Shown here: positions 35,194 to 46,717 of the stretch, piece after piece | Layout: every line of letters begins with the position of its first letter | Numbering within the stretch: position 1 is the stretch's first letter | Source of the DNA: Nelumbo lutea | Taxonomy: Eukaryota > Streptophyta > Magnoliopsida > Proteales > Nelumbonaceae | Direction of reading: 5' to 3' | Length of the DNA: 64,000 bases | Assembly (NCBI GenBank): GCA_022828595.1 | Contig: JAKGHH010000005.1 | Span: 61,871,655-61,935,654, forward strand | Notes under the pieces: model-generated | What the model was told of the DNA's origin: nothing | The model's input: the letters and a program-made list of their open reading frames with translations, nothing else | The model's database searches: none | Made by a program: the position numbers and the translations under genes

Positions 35194-36363
35194 TCTACTA
35201 TGGAACTCTCCCTATCCCGACAACGCCATGCATTAGCGTGTCATTGCCAAGATGCCAGATAATTTACTCTTAGGAAAATACGAACTTGGGAACGACTCTC
35301 TTTCTCTCTTTCTCTCTTGATATTCTTTGCCTTAGTCTACTTCACCAGCATCCTCTTTCTCAGTGAGGTCCCACTGTCCTTCGGCTCCGTGAGGTCCCCA
35401 TGTCCTCCAGCTCTGACTCCAAGAGGTCCCACTGTCCTCTGTCTTCTTTCTATCACTTTTGCCATCATGCCTCTCATCCTGCTAGTTGTACACTGCATTC
35501 TAGAACTAGAGATTGAAGTCGAGATCCAAAGATCCTGAACATCAAATCAAGGATCCGTTGTTGGTTCATGGAACCACACCAATGACATAGCAGCAGTAAT
35601 CGCAAGTGAAGATGGGGGAAGTGGAGATGAGGTTGTCACCCCTTGTGATCGAAAAAAGATGATGGAGAGTTTTATACCATTCTCCGGTGAAATGGTTGCC
35701 CGGAAAAGATAATGATGGAGCAAAGGCTATTTGACCGTTGTAGTGTTTTACACCAAAGACGATGGAGATTTTCATCGATTTTATCAGTGGGAACTTTTCA
35801 TCGATTCTTGATGTAAAACTCACCCTAATGGAGTTTTATGCTAACTTTACAGTGCAAAACAACACCTAAAACAAATGTAGAGAAATTTGAACCGGGGTGT
35901 AAAGCTTACCCCAGTTCTTATTTACACTGAAAACAAACACAACCTTGGGGGAAATTGTCTAAAACTCACTATGACTTTTCAGTATTTCTCCAAAATTCAC
36001 CATAACTTTTCAAAATGTTCATGAAACCCCATGTCCGTGAGTTTTTGTTTTCTACCATTGGTGTTCATTAACAGAAGTTTCCACATCAGCATAGATGCAA
36101 ATTTCATGACTAAATTGCCCTTGAATGGTGAATCAGCCTTATTAAACTCCCCATACAACCCCTCCAAATACCCCCTTTCAAGCTCATGATGTTAGAAGAA
36201 GCATTGTTCATTGTCTTCTACCTTCCACCGAACCAGAGGTGCCCCTTCTCTCTCTCTCTCTCTCTCTTCCTCTTTTGCCTCCTCTTTGTTGTTCTTCTTC
36301 TTCTCTATGGCAATGGTATGTCAAGTTGTTGTTTTTTTTAGATTGTAGGTTGTTAGTTGATGC

Positions 36364-36818
36364 TATGGGTGAGCATTCAATTTATTCGATTAAAAACCGA
36401 ACCAAATAAACCAAAATTTTTAACACCGAAATTAAAAAAATGAAAATCAAACTAAAAACCGAAATAACCGATTTTGGTTAAAACCGAATGTAATTAATAT
36501 ATACATAATACTATATATTATAACCTATAATGTATATTATGGAATTTAATTTCATTATAATACATTATATATAATATATTAATATATAAATATATAACAT
36601 ATTATATATTAAATATTATATGTTGTATATTATATTATATTATATATTATATAATAAAATTTAGTTAATTCGGTTTTTCGGTTAACTGAATTTCTAAATC
36701 TAAAAACCAAATTAACTGAACTGAATTATCCAAAAACTGAAAAAAAAACGAACCAAAAAAATCAAAACCGAAATTTTCAACTCGATAATTTAGTTTTAAC
36801 TGAATAATGCCACCCCTA
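36364..36818. mobile_element. hAT-type MITE, AACCGAAT-rich
   Basis: Flanked by GTTGATGC (36356-36363) and GCTGATGC (36819-36826), 8 bp with one mismatch. Starts TATGGGTGAGCATTC and ends AATGCCACCCCTA. Arms carry GGTTTTCGGTT/AACCGAA motifs; the centre is TATATA-rich. It belongs to the same style of element as 5790-6697. Confidence 0.87.
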
Positions 36819-37504
36819 GCTGATGCCCTCCCATCTAATTGATGGGAGATGTTTGGGGAGCTTCAGGGCATTTTTTACGTGAATACATGATATTTGGGGG
36901 AGAGCCAGAAATTTGATTGGTGCTCTTTTAATGCAAGTTAATAGCCAAAAAATTATTGAATACTAAAGCACCAACCAAATCATTGAGTATTCAAGGCCAT
37001 TATTTCCTCATGATGATCTAGAACTTTATACCCGGGGTTTGAACTTTCTCCTTTCTCCTTCCCCATCTACATCAGTCGAGGAGCCAGACTCAACCTCTTC
37101 AGCATAATTATATAGTTTCTCTTCTTCCACCATCCTATCACAATGCCCCTACATCAATGTTGGTTTCATCTGTAGAACTTTTGCCTTCAATTTGTCGTAG
37201 ATCTTAAGCCCCTGAACCCATGACATCCAATAGTAAATTACATAGATGGGCTATTATGGGATTAACCCCTAGCCAGGCATTTTGGCCCTCTAGCTGGTGA
37301 TTCGTATGAAGCAATCTTTCAACTACAAAGATCATCTAAGCTATTATTGAACTAATTTCTACAACTACCAGTTGTCTTCTGGTGGCGGCAACAACACCAT
37401 TACCTCCATGAATACACATGGACCTCACCACTCCCTTAAGATCATGGACCTTCTATCAAAGAAAAGCCAAATTATTGAGGAAAAATTTAGAATTACATTC
37501 TTGT

Positions 37505-37743
37505 TGTCAATCTTCTAGTTCATGATAACACCAGGGGTGTCAAATAGAATGAATCGACCCCAACCCCAAAGAGTCTAAATATATATATTAATTGTATGTA
37601 TTTACAAAAGATCCCTTGAAGGGCTAAAGGAGAAAAAGAATAATTACAAAAAAGGGCCCTTGGAGGGTTGAAAGATAAAAAAGAAGACAAAGGCTATAAT
37701 ACAAGAAGGACCATAGGGCTATAGTACATCAAGTGTCTCCACA
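37505..37743 (-). repeat. Copia 3' LTR
   Basis: TG...CA ends: TGTCAATC at the left, TCTCCACA at the right. It aligns with 42418-42660 through AGGGGTGTCAAATAGAATGA, AGTCTAAATATATATATTAA, GGAGGG and CATCAAGTGTCTCCACA. A purine tract (TTGAGGGGGAG on the minus strand) adjoins it at 37744. Confidence 0.9.
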
Positions 37744-38259
37744 CTCCCCCTCAAATTAATGTTGAGATATAAGTATCAATTTGCCCACAAGATATAGATG
37801 TCTAGATCTCGTTATAGGCTTTGTAAGTATATTAGCAACCTACAAGTCAGAAGCTCTATGTGGAAGAGAGATAGAACCAACAAGAAGTAGATCCCTAATA
37901 AAGTGATAGTCCACCTCAATGTGCTTGGTTCTTTTATGGAACAGTGGATTAAATGCAATCTTTATAACACTTGTGTTATCAACATAAAGAGGAATAGGTG
38001 TAGGGAGGTGAACACCAAGATCGATAAGGAGATATTGAAGCTAAACAATCTAACTGCACACTGATGACATAGCCCTGTATTCAATTTTTGTAGAGGACTT
38101 AGAAACTATTAGTTGTTTCTTGCATTTTTAGGAGATAAGGGAGTCACTCAAAATGACAAATCACCCTGTAGTGGACCGTTTGGTGTCAGGGTAGCTTGCC
38201 TAATCTGCATCAACATAAGCCCTCAATTTAATAGGAAAGGAAGAATAAAAGAATAACCC

Positions 38260-38700
38260 CTAAGATAAAGTGCAACGGACATAACAAATAATCCGGTGGA
38301 CAACATTCATGTGGGATTGACATGGGGCTAAAACAAATTGACTAGCTACCTGAATTGCATGAAAAATGTCTGGACGAGTCATGGCGAGATAGATGAGAGA
38401 CCCAACCAGTTGTCGATATAGAGTAGCATCAATAAACAAGGTCCCATCAAATTTAGACAACTTGGCATTGAGTTCCAAAGGTGTATCAGCAAGCTTAACA
38501 AAACCAGATGCATACTTGTAATAACAAACAAAGTAACATCGGTTACTACAGTGTACTTCCAAGCCCAATAAATAAGTAAGAAAACCCAAGTCTTTCATAT
38601 GAAAGGATCTGTGTAGAAGAGACTTGAGTTCTTGAATTCCATCCTTATCATCCCCTATCAAAAACATATCATCTACATACTACAACAAGATAATAATGCC
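38260..38700 (-). pseudogene. Copia reverse transcriptase, C-terminal part
   Basis: Contains YVDDMFLIGDD, SFHMKDLGFLTYLLGLEV and LVGSLIYLAMTRPDI, hallmarks of Copia RT. In the frame before YVDD the codons read I-I-I-L-L-stop, so a TAG replaces the residue before the catalytic motif. Further RT sequence lies upstream to about 39200 in broken frames. Downstream, KHIEVDYHFIRD (about 37900) marks RNase H, also with a stop. Confidence 0.9.
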
Positions 38701-39680
38701 TTGAGATCTTTGACGGATGAAGAGACAATGATCAAAGGCACTCAAATGATAGATAGTATCAACAATTACATATTAGAATTTCTCAAACTAGGCTCAATGA
38801 GCTTATTTGAGACCATATAAGGATTTCTATTGACAAATAAGGGAGGGATCACCATTGTATCAAAGATGAGGCTTTATGTATACTGTCCCCTTCAGATTAC
38901 TGTGAAGAAAAATATTCTTCACATTTAATTGATAAATGGCCCATGAATGCACAACAAATAAAGCCAGGAGGATAATCTTGGCAATGGGAGCAAATGTCTC
39001 TTCATAATCAATGCCATAGTCTTGGGTGTAGCCCTAAGCAATAAGCTGAGTTTTGTACCAGTCCAATGAACCATCTGATTTTAACTTGATTGTATAAACC
39101 CAATTGGTTCCAATGACTAAAGCATCTAAGGGAGGAATTACCAAATCCTAAGTGTCATTTCCTTTAAAGGCATGGATTTTTGCATCCATAGCATCTCACC
39201 AATGAGGAGTGGTAATGGCTTACTGATGAGCAGGGAATATCTATGACAGATAACACAATAGACAATGAACTATGGTTTAAAGGCAAACCATAGAAACTAG
39301 GAGGTCTAGAAATATGAGAGAAACGATGAAGAGATGTGGTAGGAATAGTAACCAAATTTGAAGGAATGTCATTTACAGGAGCATCAATGGGGGGATGATC
39401 TGGACTGGAATGAAGTGGGTTGTAGGCGTAGGATTTAAGGCACGTAATCTTTTGTGAGATAAGATGAGGAAGTCCTTTACACCAACAGGAAGAGAAGAAT
39501 CTTGTGAGTCAAAATTCTGCAAAACAGAAATAGATGGAGTAGATAACTTTGCAGCAACAACAAATAAGGAAATATGCTCAAGGAAAACAACATTTTGAGA
39601 AACACGAATACGACGAGTGAAGGGATCATAACAAAAATCCTTTGTAATCTAGATTATATCCTACAAAGACATATAACAAA

Positions 39681-40530
39681 CTAAGCGGATAACTTAGAAC
39701 GTTCACGAGATGGGAAATGAATAAGGCAAAGATACCTAAACACAAGGAGACTAAATAAGTCTGATAAACGACTGAACAATTTTTGGAAAGGGAACATATT
39801 AGCAAGAATGGATAAGGGAATGCAATTAATCAAGAAAACAACAGTACTAGTGGCCTCTACCCAAAATGAAGGAGAATGAGATTCTTGCGATAAGGTTCTC
39901 ATAACACTAAGCATCATGACCATTCTTACGCTTAACCACTACATTCTACTGAGGTGTATTTGGACAGTTTCGTACTTGTATCCCATGACTTCTCAGGTAG
40001 GATAAGAAGTTTCCATCAGTGTATTCTCCTCCTAAATTAAACCGGATTCGTATCATAGCATTAGCATGGAAAAGCTGAAATGTAGGATATATTTCTAATT
40101 TATATCTTAGAAAGTAAATCCACGTATATCTAATACAATTATCAATAAACAAGATAAAGTACTTGTATCTAAGTCGAGAAACAACAGATGAAGTCAAAAT
40201 ATCACTATGTATAATTTCAAATGGTGTGGCGGCATGCTCAAATGTGTGAGGAAAGGGTAAAGTGCAGCTTTTACTCAAACAACAAGAAACACATAAGGCA
40301 TCAAAAGTATTTAAAGATGGAATTTTATTTTTAATAGAAGTAGAGTTAAACAAAATTTTCAACTTTTCAAAATGATGATGTCCCAAACGTTTATGCCATA
40401 AATCCCAAACAATATTTCTTTGCCCAACAAAAGATTTAGAAGTAGTTGAACTAAAATATGTTGATGATGTTGGTCCTTTAGAATTTTTGAACTCTAGTGA
40501 AAATAAATGGCCTAGCCCCTTTTCTTTCAC
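39681..40530 (-). pseudogene. Copia GAG-pre-integrase and integrase
   Basis: WDLWHKRLGHHHFEKLKIL followed by a CVSC pair is the zinc-binding GAG-pre-integrase segment. HSDILTSSV, FILFIDNCIRYTWIYFL and LGGEYTDGNFLSYLRSHGI are integrase core blocks; the catalytic Asp of the usual DD-E pattern is seen as FIDN and the Glu as GGEY. The C-terminal part lies at 39923-39681 (SFWVEA), separated by a stop. Confidence 0.88.
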
Positions 40531-40988
40531 CTTCCTAGTGTATCGGTCCCGAATTAAACAACCATCATGAGAAAATGTAAGTGTATATCATTCATCAATA
40601 AGTTGACTGAGAAAAATCATACTAGTAGTGAGATTAGGAACACAAAAGGTTTTGGTAAGAGGAAAAAAAGGCAGTAGATGACAACTTAAGGGATAGGTCA
40701 TTACTACCAATGATATTTAAATTTTCACCATTGGCAGTAATGGCATATCTATGATGGGTTTTAGAAATGTTATTTGGAGGTTCAGGGTAATAGTAGAAAC
40801 AATGATCCAAATGTGAAGTCAAGAAGAACAGTAACAAGAAAACTCACTATACAGGCTAATAGTAGAAAATGCAGAGGATACTAGTTGTCAATTTCTGTCC
40901 TCATACATAGATGAAAAAGGTGTAGAAGCCTCACCCTTAGTAGAAGAATTACCCTTGGAAGAGGAGTTATCAGTGGATTGGCCCTCAA

Positions 40989-41675
40989 TCACTTGACATG
41001 TACGTGGTTGGTTCTTCTTCTGGGCACTTTTAGATGGTTTAATTGGAGAGTCTGGGATGATGTGACCATGCTGGTTACACTAAGTGTAGACATTCTTCTT
41101 ACAATGAGAAGCAATGTGACCAAACCCCTTGCATTTGTAACATTGTATTTTGGAGAAGTCCTTAGCATTGGATTTCTTATTTCCTTAAACAACAAAAGCT
41201 GTATCAGCCCTAATCAATTAAATTTTCATCAAAATTTACAGCAATTAAGAGTCTAGTCTCATCTATTAAACCTAATTACCTCATGTTCAGGCCTAAGTCT
41301 CGTGAGGAATTGTTCACCTTTCTCTTCTCGAAGTGTTGTTGAAAATACTACAGGATTTCAAGGGTCTGCATGGACAATCTCATATTCTTCTCACAAGTCA
41401 ATGAAACCGATATAATATTCTTGAATCTTCTTATCTCCCTTGTAGTAGACAAAAATTTCAGATTCGATTTGATACTGTCTAGACATGTTAGATTGGTGGT
41501 ACAATTTCTTCAAGTATGCATACATCCCATAAGGTGTATACATCCTTTTCGTGGGTATTGCAATATGAGAAACAATTGAGGTGAGTATCCAAGAGACTAA
41601 TTTCTCATTATCCAACTTCCATTGTGCATAACCTTTGGTATCAAGTTCATTTGGCTTAGTAACCTTCCCATTCAA
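40989..41675 (-). pseudogene. Copia gag (UBN2-type) and zinc knuckle remnant
   Basis: Minus-strand 41675-41391 reads TKGYAQWKLDNEKLVSWILT and YQIESEIFVYYKGDKKIQEY, typical of UBN2-type gag. At about 41195-41060 the nucleotide sequence retains a CCHC-knuckle-like order, but the open frame there is shifted. Stops separate the pieces. Confidence 0.8.
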
Positions 41676-42405
41676 ATATACCTTTGGCTTAGTAACCTTC
41701 CCATTATGGGAATGACATCAACCTTTTCAAACATTCTAAAATACAACTACAATTGAAAATATGTTAACAAAATTCAAGAGGGAAGAAAAACCAAAGATTA
41801 ACCACCCAACTTTAATCAATAATAGTTTAAAAGTAATACTTCATCAAATAACTTAGATTTTGCTACTAAAATCTCAAAATAATAGGGTTGTATCGATCTT
41901 GGCCCCAAAATGGAAAGTTTTAGGATTGTTGACTAGAAAATGGGATCAAAACCCTATCAATTCTAGACCAATCTTCAAAGTAGATTAGTAACCAGTTAAA
42001 GGAGGCTTGGGCGACACCAACTACAAAGTTCTAGCCTCTAGGCTGATTCAATCAGTTGGTTTAGAGAAAACAAGGAAAAACTGACTATCAGCTTCGACTA
42101 ATTAAATCAACTCTCAAGAAGCCTTCAATTAGAGTTTGATAGTAATCAAAATGCTTCTTGTCCTAAACCGTCTAATTTGTATAGATTTATGAGCTGGGCC
42201 TATCTTGTATAGCTTTTCAGAGGGGTAAGGTATTTACATCCCCCCCACCAGGCTTTTTTCTTCTCTATTAATAACATTTTGGTGGCTGCCCTTCCACTGG
42301 GAGTAAATTTTGGGGTTACAAAAAAAAAAAAAAACTTCTTAAACAATCCTCTAACCACCCAAGAAGTTGATCGAATCAACAATTGGTGGATATGACCCAC
42401 TTGTC

Positions 42406-42417
42406 GCTCTGATACCC
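42406..42417 (-). other. Copia primer binding site (tRNA-Met type)
   Basis: The minus strand reads GGGTATCAGAGC directly after the 5' LTR, one base from the usual TGGTATCAGAGC. Confidence 0.85.
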
Positions 42418-42660
42418 TATCAATTTTCCAATTTGTTAGAGCACCAAAGGTTTTAGGGGTGTCAAATAGAATGAGTTGAACCCCACCCCCGAGGAGTCTA
42501 AATATATATTAATTATGTGTATTTCCAAAGGAGCCCTTAAAGGGATAAAGGAGAAAAGAATAATTACAGAAAAGGGTCCTTGGAGGGCTGAAATATAAAA
42601 AAGACAAAGAATATAGTACAATAGGGACCATATGACTATAGTAGATCAAGTGTCTCCACA
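42418..42660 (-). repeat. Copia 5' LTR
   Basis: Paired with 37505-37743. On the minus strand it begins TGTGGAGACACTTGATC and ends in TTGATA. It is followed by GGGTATCAGAGC, which fits the methionine-tRNA primer binding site used by plant Copia elements. Confidence 0.9.
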
Positions 42661-42914
42661 AAAAATGTGCTAGTTCCACTAATTGCAGACCGTTCTTATC
42701 GATCCTAGCGTCCTCCTAGTCAATGCTTCTGTTTTCTCATGCTAGACCTCTTCCTCATTTATCGTTCAATACCATCCGCCTCAACTTCTGCTCACCATTG
42801 ATAGAAAAATAGACGGAAATGAATAAAAAATCCAGATTTGCCTTTAACCTTCAAATATCTAATTAACAAATCGTAAAAAGTGGATTACCATTTCCCTTTA
42901 GATCTCATTTTCAA

Positions 42915-42915
<1 letters not shown>

Positions 42916-42991
<76 letters not shown>
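42916..42991 (+). repeat. Compound (AT)n(AG)n microsatellite
   Basis: About 15 AT units run directly into about 22 AG units, inside the right arm region of the Mutator-like element. Confidence 0.95.
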
Positions 42992-42993
<2 letters not shown>

Positions 42994-43160
42994 AATGGAA
43001 GCAAAACCGGTGGAATATAACAAAGGGTAAAATGGTAATCTACTAATACCATTAATCTATTTAATGTGAAGTTACTGACATGGGGTTCCCTAGACGTTTT
43101 GAAAAGTTATGGTGAGTTTAAGAGGAATGCTAAAAAGTCATGGTAACTTTTAGAAATTTA

Positions 43161-43549
43161 GAAATTGAATATCCAAAAAAATTATATACAAAATATAAAT
43201 TGAATTAAGCATATCAGGATTTGGTGCATTAAATAGGCAACCATGGTCAATATCTAGCTTTGCAACTAGATACACCATGACATTTAGGTGGTTCCCTATT
43301 CTTGGTTCTAAAATTTGGTTTGGTTCAAAAAAATATATCATTCTTTAATAAAACGATAATGCATTTTTTGAACAATTGAACCAAACAATGAAATTGGCTA
43401 TTTTGTTTGTAATTCATTCTTTGATCTATAATATTAGTATTAGTTGTATGATTGTGTACATGTACTTTTCTACCTTTAATCATGCAATGCTAAAAAATAA
43501 TAAAAAAGGATAAGAGATTAAGTATGTGTTTTTCTGTCATGGGTGTTTA
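43161..43549. other. Unannotated spacer
   Basis: AT-rich with no recognised gene or repeat boundary. Confidence 0.6.
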
Positions 43550-43905
43550 TTGAGGGGGTGTTTACCAAATAAATATTTATTTGAAAAATGTTGCTTTAAA
43601 CGTTTATTGTTTTTGTTGGATGGGTATTTTATAGGTGTTTCAAGTAACACCCTATAAACTTACTTTCCACCTTAGCTTAAAGTGCACTATATAAGCATTT
43701 CATTTCAAAAAATGCCCAAGGGTAGGGGAAATGAGAATTTGATATTTCCCCAAATGCTCCATGCACAGAAATCCAAGCATTTCTATTTATTTGATGAACG
43801 GTGAAAGCAAACAATAGTTTGAAGCAGAATAAATGCCAATGCCTTTGTGGCACTGATGCGGCAACATTTTGTAAATAAACACCTATTGAATAAAAAATGT
43901 TGTAA
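43550..43905. mobile_element. Inverted-repeat MITE-like element
   Basis: The left side GTGTTTACCAAATAAATATT and right side AATAAACACCTATTGAAT form imperfect inverted repeats, with GTTGC/GCAAC placed symmetrically. Its length and terminal GTGTTTA resemble tourist-like MITEs. Exact ends and target duplication were not settled. Confidence 0.45.
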
Positions 43906-43927
43906 AAGGCTTAAACATTTGTTGAGT

Positions 43928-45359
43928 TTATAATTAAATTGACTTAAATAATCTCTTAGTTTTCAAATAGACTTAAATATACCTTATGACTTTAAAAGAT
44001 TGTTTTACCCTTCATTAATTTTCATATTTTCAAAATGAGCCAAAGATACCCTTAAGGGTGTCAATTGGATTGGATCTATCTAGTCCAATCCAATCCAGTC
44101 CATTGTGAGTTCATTATAAATGGACCAGGTCCAATCCAATCCAATGAATGTTTTGGACCAATTTGGACTGGTCCAATTCAATGTTTGGACCGTCCAATCT
44201 GTTTAAATTCATTTTGGTTTAGATTGGTTTCAACCCAAACCCGGTCCATTAACACATATATTCTTATCTTATATCAATGGACCAGATATTGGCTTTAATC
44301 TAACCCAATTGATTATAAATTTGTTATGAACAGACCAGGTTCAATCTAATCCAATAAATATTTTGGACCAGATTGATCCAATCCAACATGTCTTGTTGGT
44401 TTGTCCAAATTGATTTTGAATTGGACAGGGTCCAATCCAAAACCGGTCCGTTGACACCCTTAGATACCCCCACCCCAATGAATACATTCTACTCTCTCTC
44501 TCTGATTCATGATGATGAACATAATAAAGGCATAATCGAATTCAAGAATTAGAAGACTAAAATAAGATGGGGTCACATCAATCTATTAACCAAATAAGAG
44601 TTTCAAACTCGAAAGAGAAAAATAAGCCCAATGATGCATGGTTTTAGCTTATATTTTTCAAGACGGATCTCAATGGCCTATATTTAACAATATGCTACGT
44701 GTATGAAAATAGAAAGCACGGTTACTCTCATCAAACTTCAAACAACATCTCATAAAGCGGATTAAAATCATTTAAAAAAAGCAAAATTGAAAGACTAAAT
44801 ATAAAATGAAAGAAAAATAAGAACAAGGTGATCGGTTTACCATCGTTGATCAAACGACCTGCAACACTAGAAAGAACATGGGACAATGTATACACCTATT
44901 TATGTGCCTTCAAATTAAGTTATTGCATCGGATGTCTAAACTAAACATATATAAATGGTGCCAAATAAGCTGACTGTGTGATTCCAGTGGGTTGTGAGTT
45001 AATGTCGCTATCCTCCATCAGTAAGTTGGATGGTCTAGAATGGAGACTTTCATTTTCCTCCTGCTGAGCTACTCTCAGTAGGACATTATTTCATCCGTCC
45101 TATACATGTATTTTCATATTCTTGAACCAGAGCAGTTGGTTATTAGTTTGGGATGAAGAAGATGAATAGTATGTCTAATTTTTTAAAGGGTAAAATAGGA
45201 ATTTTGAAGTATTAAAAAAGGTTCGTAAAATGGGAATGATGGTATGTTTAAGTCTAATAACATCAGTCCACAAGATATATTTAAGTCAATTTAAAGAGCT
45301 CAGGGTATGCTTAAAGTCAATTTAACAAAGCTCAGGGTATGTTTTAAGTCTTTTATCCT
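43928..45359. mobile_element. Long inverted-repeat (foldback) element interrupted by an hAT MITE
   Basis: AAATTGACTTAAATA on the left is matched by TATTTAAGTCAATTT on the right (about 45280-45295), and AGACTTAAATATACC by GGTATGTTTAAGTCT (45241-45255). The arms are about 120-180 bp. No ORF. The core 44463-45180 shows nothing recognised. The type resembles nonautonomous Mutator-like or foldback elements. Confidence 0.55.
44053..44462. mobile_element. hAT-type MITE, GGTCCAATCC-rich
   Basis: Flanked by GATACCCT (44045-44052) and GATACCCC (44463-44470), 8 bp with one mismatch. Starts TAAGGGTGTCAATTGGAT and ends GTTGACACCCTTA. The interior repeats TCCAATCCAAT. Inserted in the left arm of the foldback element. 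Confidence 0.88.
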
Positions 45360-45866
45360 TTATTTGTTTTGGTAATAGGCTACACAACAGGGGTAGTCCT
45401 CCCCAAACCCTTGGTAACCCCTCAACCCAATCTAGATTTGTTTTTCACAAAACATTCCTCACACCAACCCCATGGCACATTCCAATCATGCATTGAGAAC
45501 ATCTCCCATGAATGACGTACAACATACAAGTATGGGAGGTATCCCAAATCACAGCTGCAATGTTTGTGAGGTTGGTGTGAGGAGCAAATCCGAATTCCTC
45601 CTTTGGGTGAAGACAAGATTCAATCCCAGATCTCCACTACAACCAACTAGAGACTTTATCAATATGTAAAATACATCATATAATTGGCATGTCATGCTTG
45701 TATTAGTAAATCTTTTTTTTTTTTTTTTTTAGGTTTAGAATATGATAAATTGTTAAAAAAAGGGGTTATATTGGTTCGTTGTAAGTAAAGGTTGAGGATG
45801 TTGGGATGCGCATGTGTTTTACATCTGAAAAAGATGAGAGATGTAATGGATTTATATACGTACAAG
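45360..45866. other. Unannotated spacer
   Basis: No gene seen. A poly-T run at 45712-45730 may be the tail of a minus-strand retro-insertion; the body beside it could not be classified. Confidence 0.5.
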
Positions 45867-46709
45867 TAGGGTTGACAACATTGGCCCAAACCCATTTGAC
45901 CCACCAATTGTGAAATCTACCTATACCCACCCATCTCTCATGTGAGTAAATATGGGTCAAACAATCCCTTAGAGTAAGAAAAAAGGGTCAGGTGGGTTGG
46001 GCCAAACGTGCCCATAGGGTCAAATGGAAAAGCACCACCAACCATTCTTCATTCGTTCTCCTCCTTCCTCTCCACTATATTCTCAAACTAAAGGCGGAGA
46101 TGTCATAAATTGAAAAGAGTAGAGTTGTAGTGGACACCATTGGATAGGGCGAATTGGCAGTTGGGCCACTTTGCTAAATTGGAGGATTGGGGCTACGACG
46201 GTGAAGCTCAATGGGGGAGAGAGAGAGAGAGAGGTAGTGAGACCCATAATTTATTGAATGGTAGAAGACAATAGAGGGAGGATCTAAGGAGAGAAATAGA
46301 CGATTCAGGGAGGATTTGAGGAGAGAAAGGAAAAGGAAGAGGCGTGAGAGAGAGAGAGAGAGACTGGTTTGATGGTTATGTTGTTAGATAACGGAAGGAG
46401 GAGGGGGAGATAGAGATAGAGAGAACAACGCACCTGCTACCACTGTTCTGCTTCTGTCGTCCATTTGGGGAAGAAGATGACTTCCCCCATTAGTTTTAAT
46501 TGAAAACTTATTCAAATTTAAATGAGAACGGTTAAGGGTATTTTGTATAATTTTAAGAAATTTAAGGATAAGGATGGATAAATGGATCAATATAGGTGGG
46601 TTGTGACCCACTAGCAAGTAATGAACATGGGGTATTAATGAGTTGATGGGTCATAATAGGTGACTTGGCATTCAACCCGGTCACATCCAATCCACCCATT
46701 TGCCACTTA
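45867..46709. mobile_element. hAT-type element, TGGGTCA-rich, 843 bp
   Basis: Starts TAGGGTTGACAACATTGG, ends CCCATTTGCCACTTA. CGTACAAG (45859-45866) and CATACAAA (46710-46717) match at 6 of 8 bases. Both ends carry GGGTCAAA/TGACCCA motifs. The central part is GA-rich and holds no transposase ORF. Less certain than the other hAT elements because of the weaker duplication. Confidence 0.65.
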
Positions 46710-46717
46710 CATACAAA

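Larger units (their letters stand above)
34478..35944. mobile_element. Tourist-like inverted-repeat element upstream of MRL1
   Basis: Left end after TTA is GGCTGCGTTTGTTTCAGGTG then TAAAT. The right end, as reverse complement, is GGTTGTGTTTGTTTTCAGTG then TAAAT. Target site is TTA on the left and TTG on the right. Repeated TTTTACA/TGTAAAA motifs lie near both ends. An hAT MITE (34638-35193) is inserted in it. A related copy appears near 55105-55435. It may simply be two fragments of such elements, but the paired ends argue for one. Confidence 0.65.
37505..42660 (-). mobile_element. Ty1/Copia LTR retrotransposon, full-length but decayed
   Basis: Two LTRs of about 240 bp frame an internal region with, on the minus strand, gag, CCHC zinc knuckle, GAG-pre-integrase/integrase, reverse transcriptase and RNase H in Copia order. 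A tRNA-Met-type primer site lies next to the 5' LTR (42406-42417) and a purine tract next to the 3' LTR. Frames are broken by stops and shifts, for example TAG just before YVDD. The two LTRs differ at many positions with indels, so the insertion is old. Flanking 5-bp target duplication was not evident (left CTTGT, right AAAAA). Confidence 0.93.
35945..43160. mobile_element. Mutator-like inverted-repeat element interrupted by Copia and an hAT MITE
   Basis: The left arm (about 35948-36130) and the reverse complement of the right arm (about 43020-43155) share CTATGAC/CCATGAC, TTCACCATAACTTTTCAAAA, then AACCCCATGTC, over more than 110 bp. Without the inserted Copia (37505-42660) and hAT MITE (36364-36818) the element would be about 1.6 kb, with no transposase recognised. 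Long terminal repeats of this kind suggest a nonautonomous Mutator-like element. A 9-bp duplication was not verified. Confidence 0.65.
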
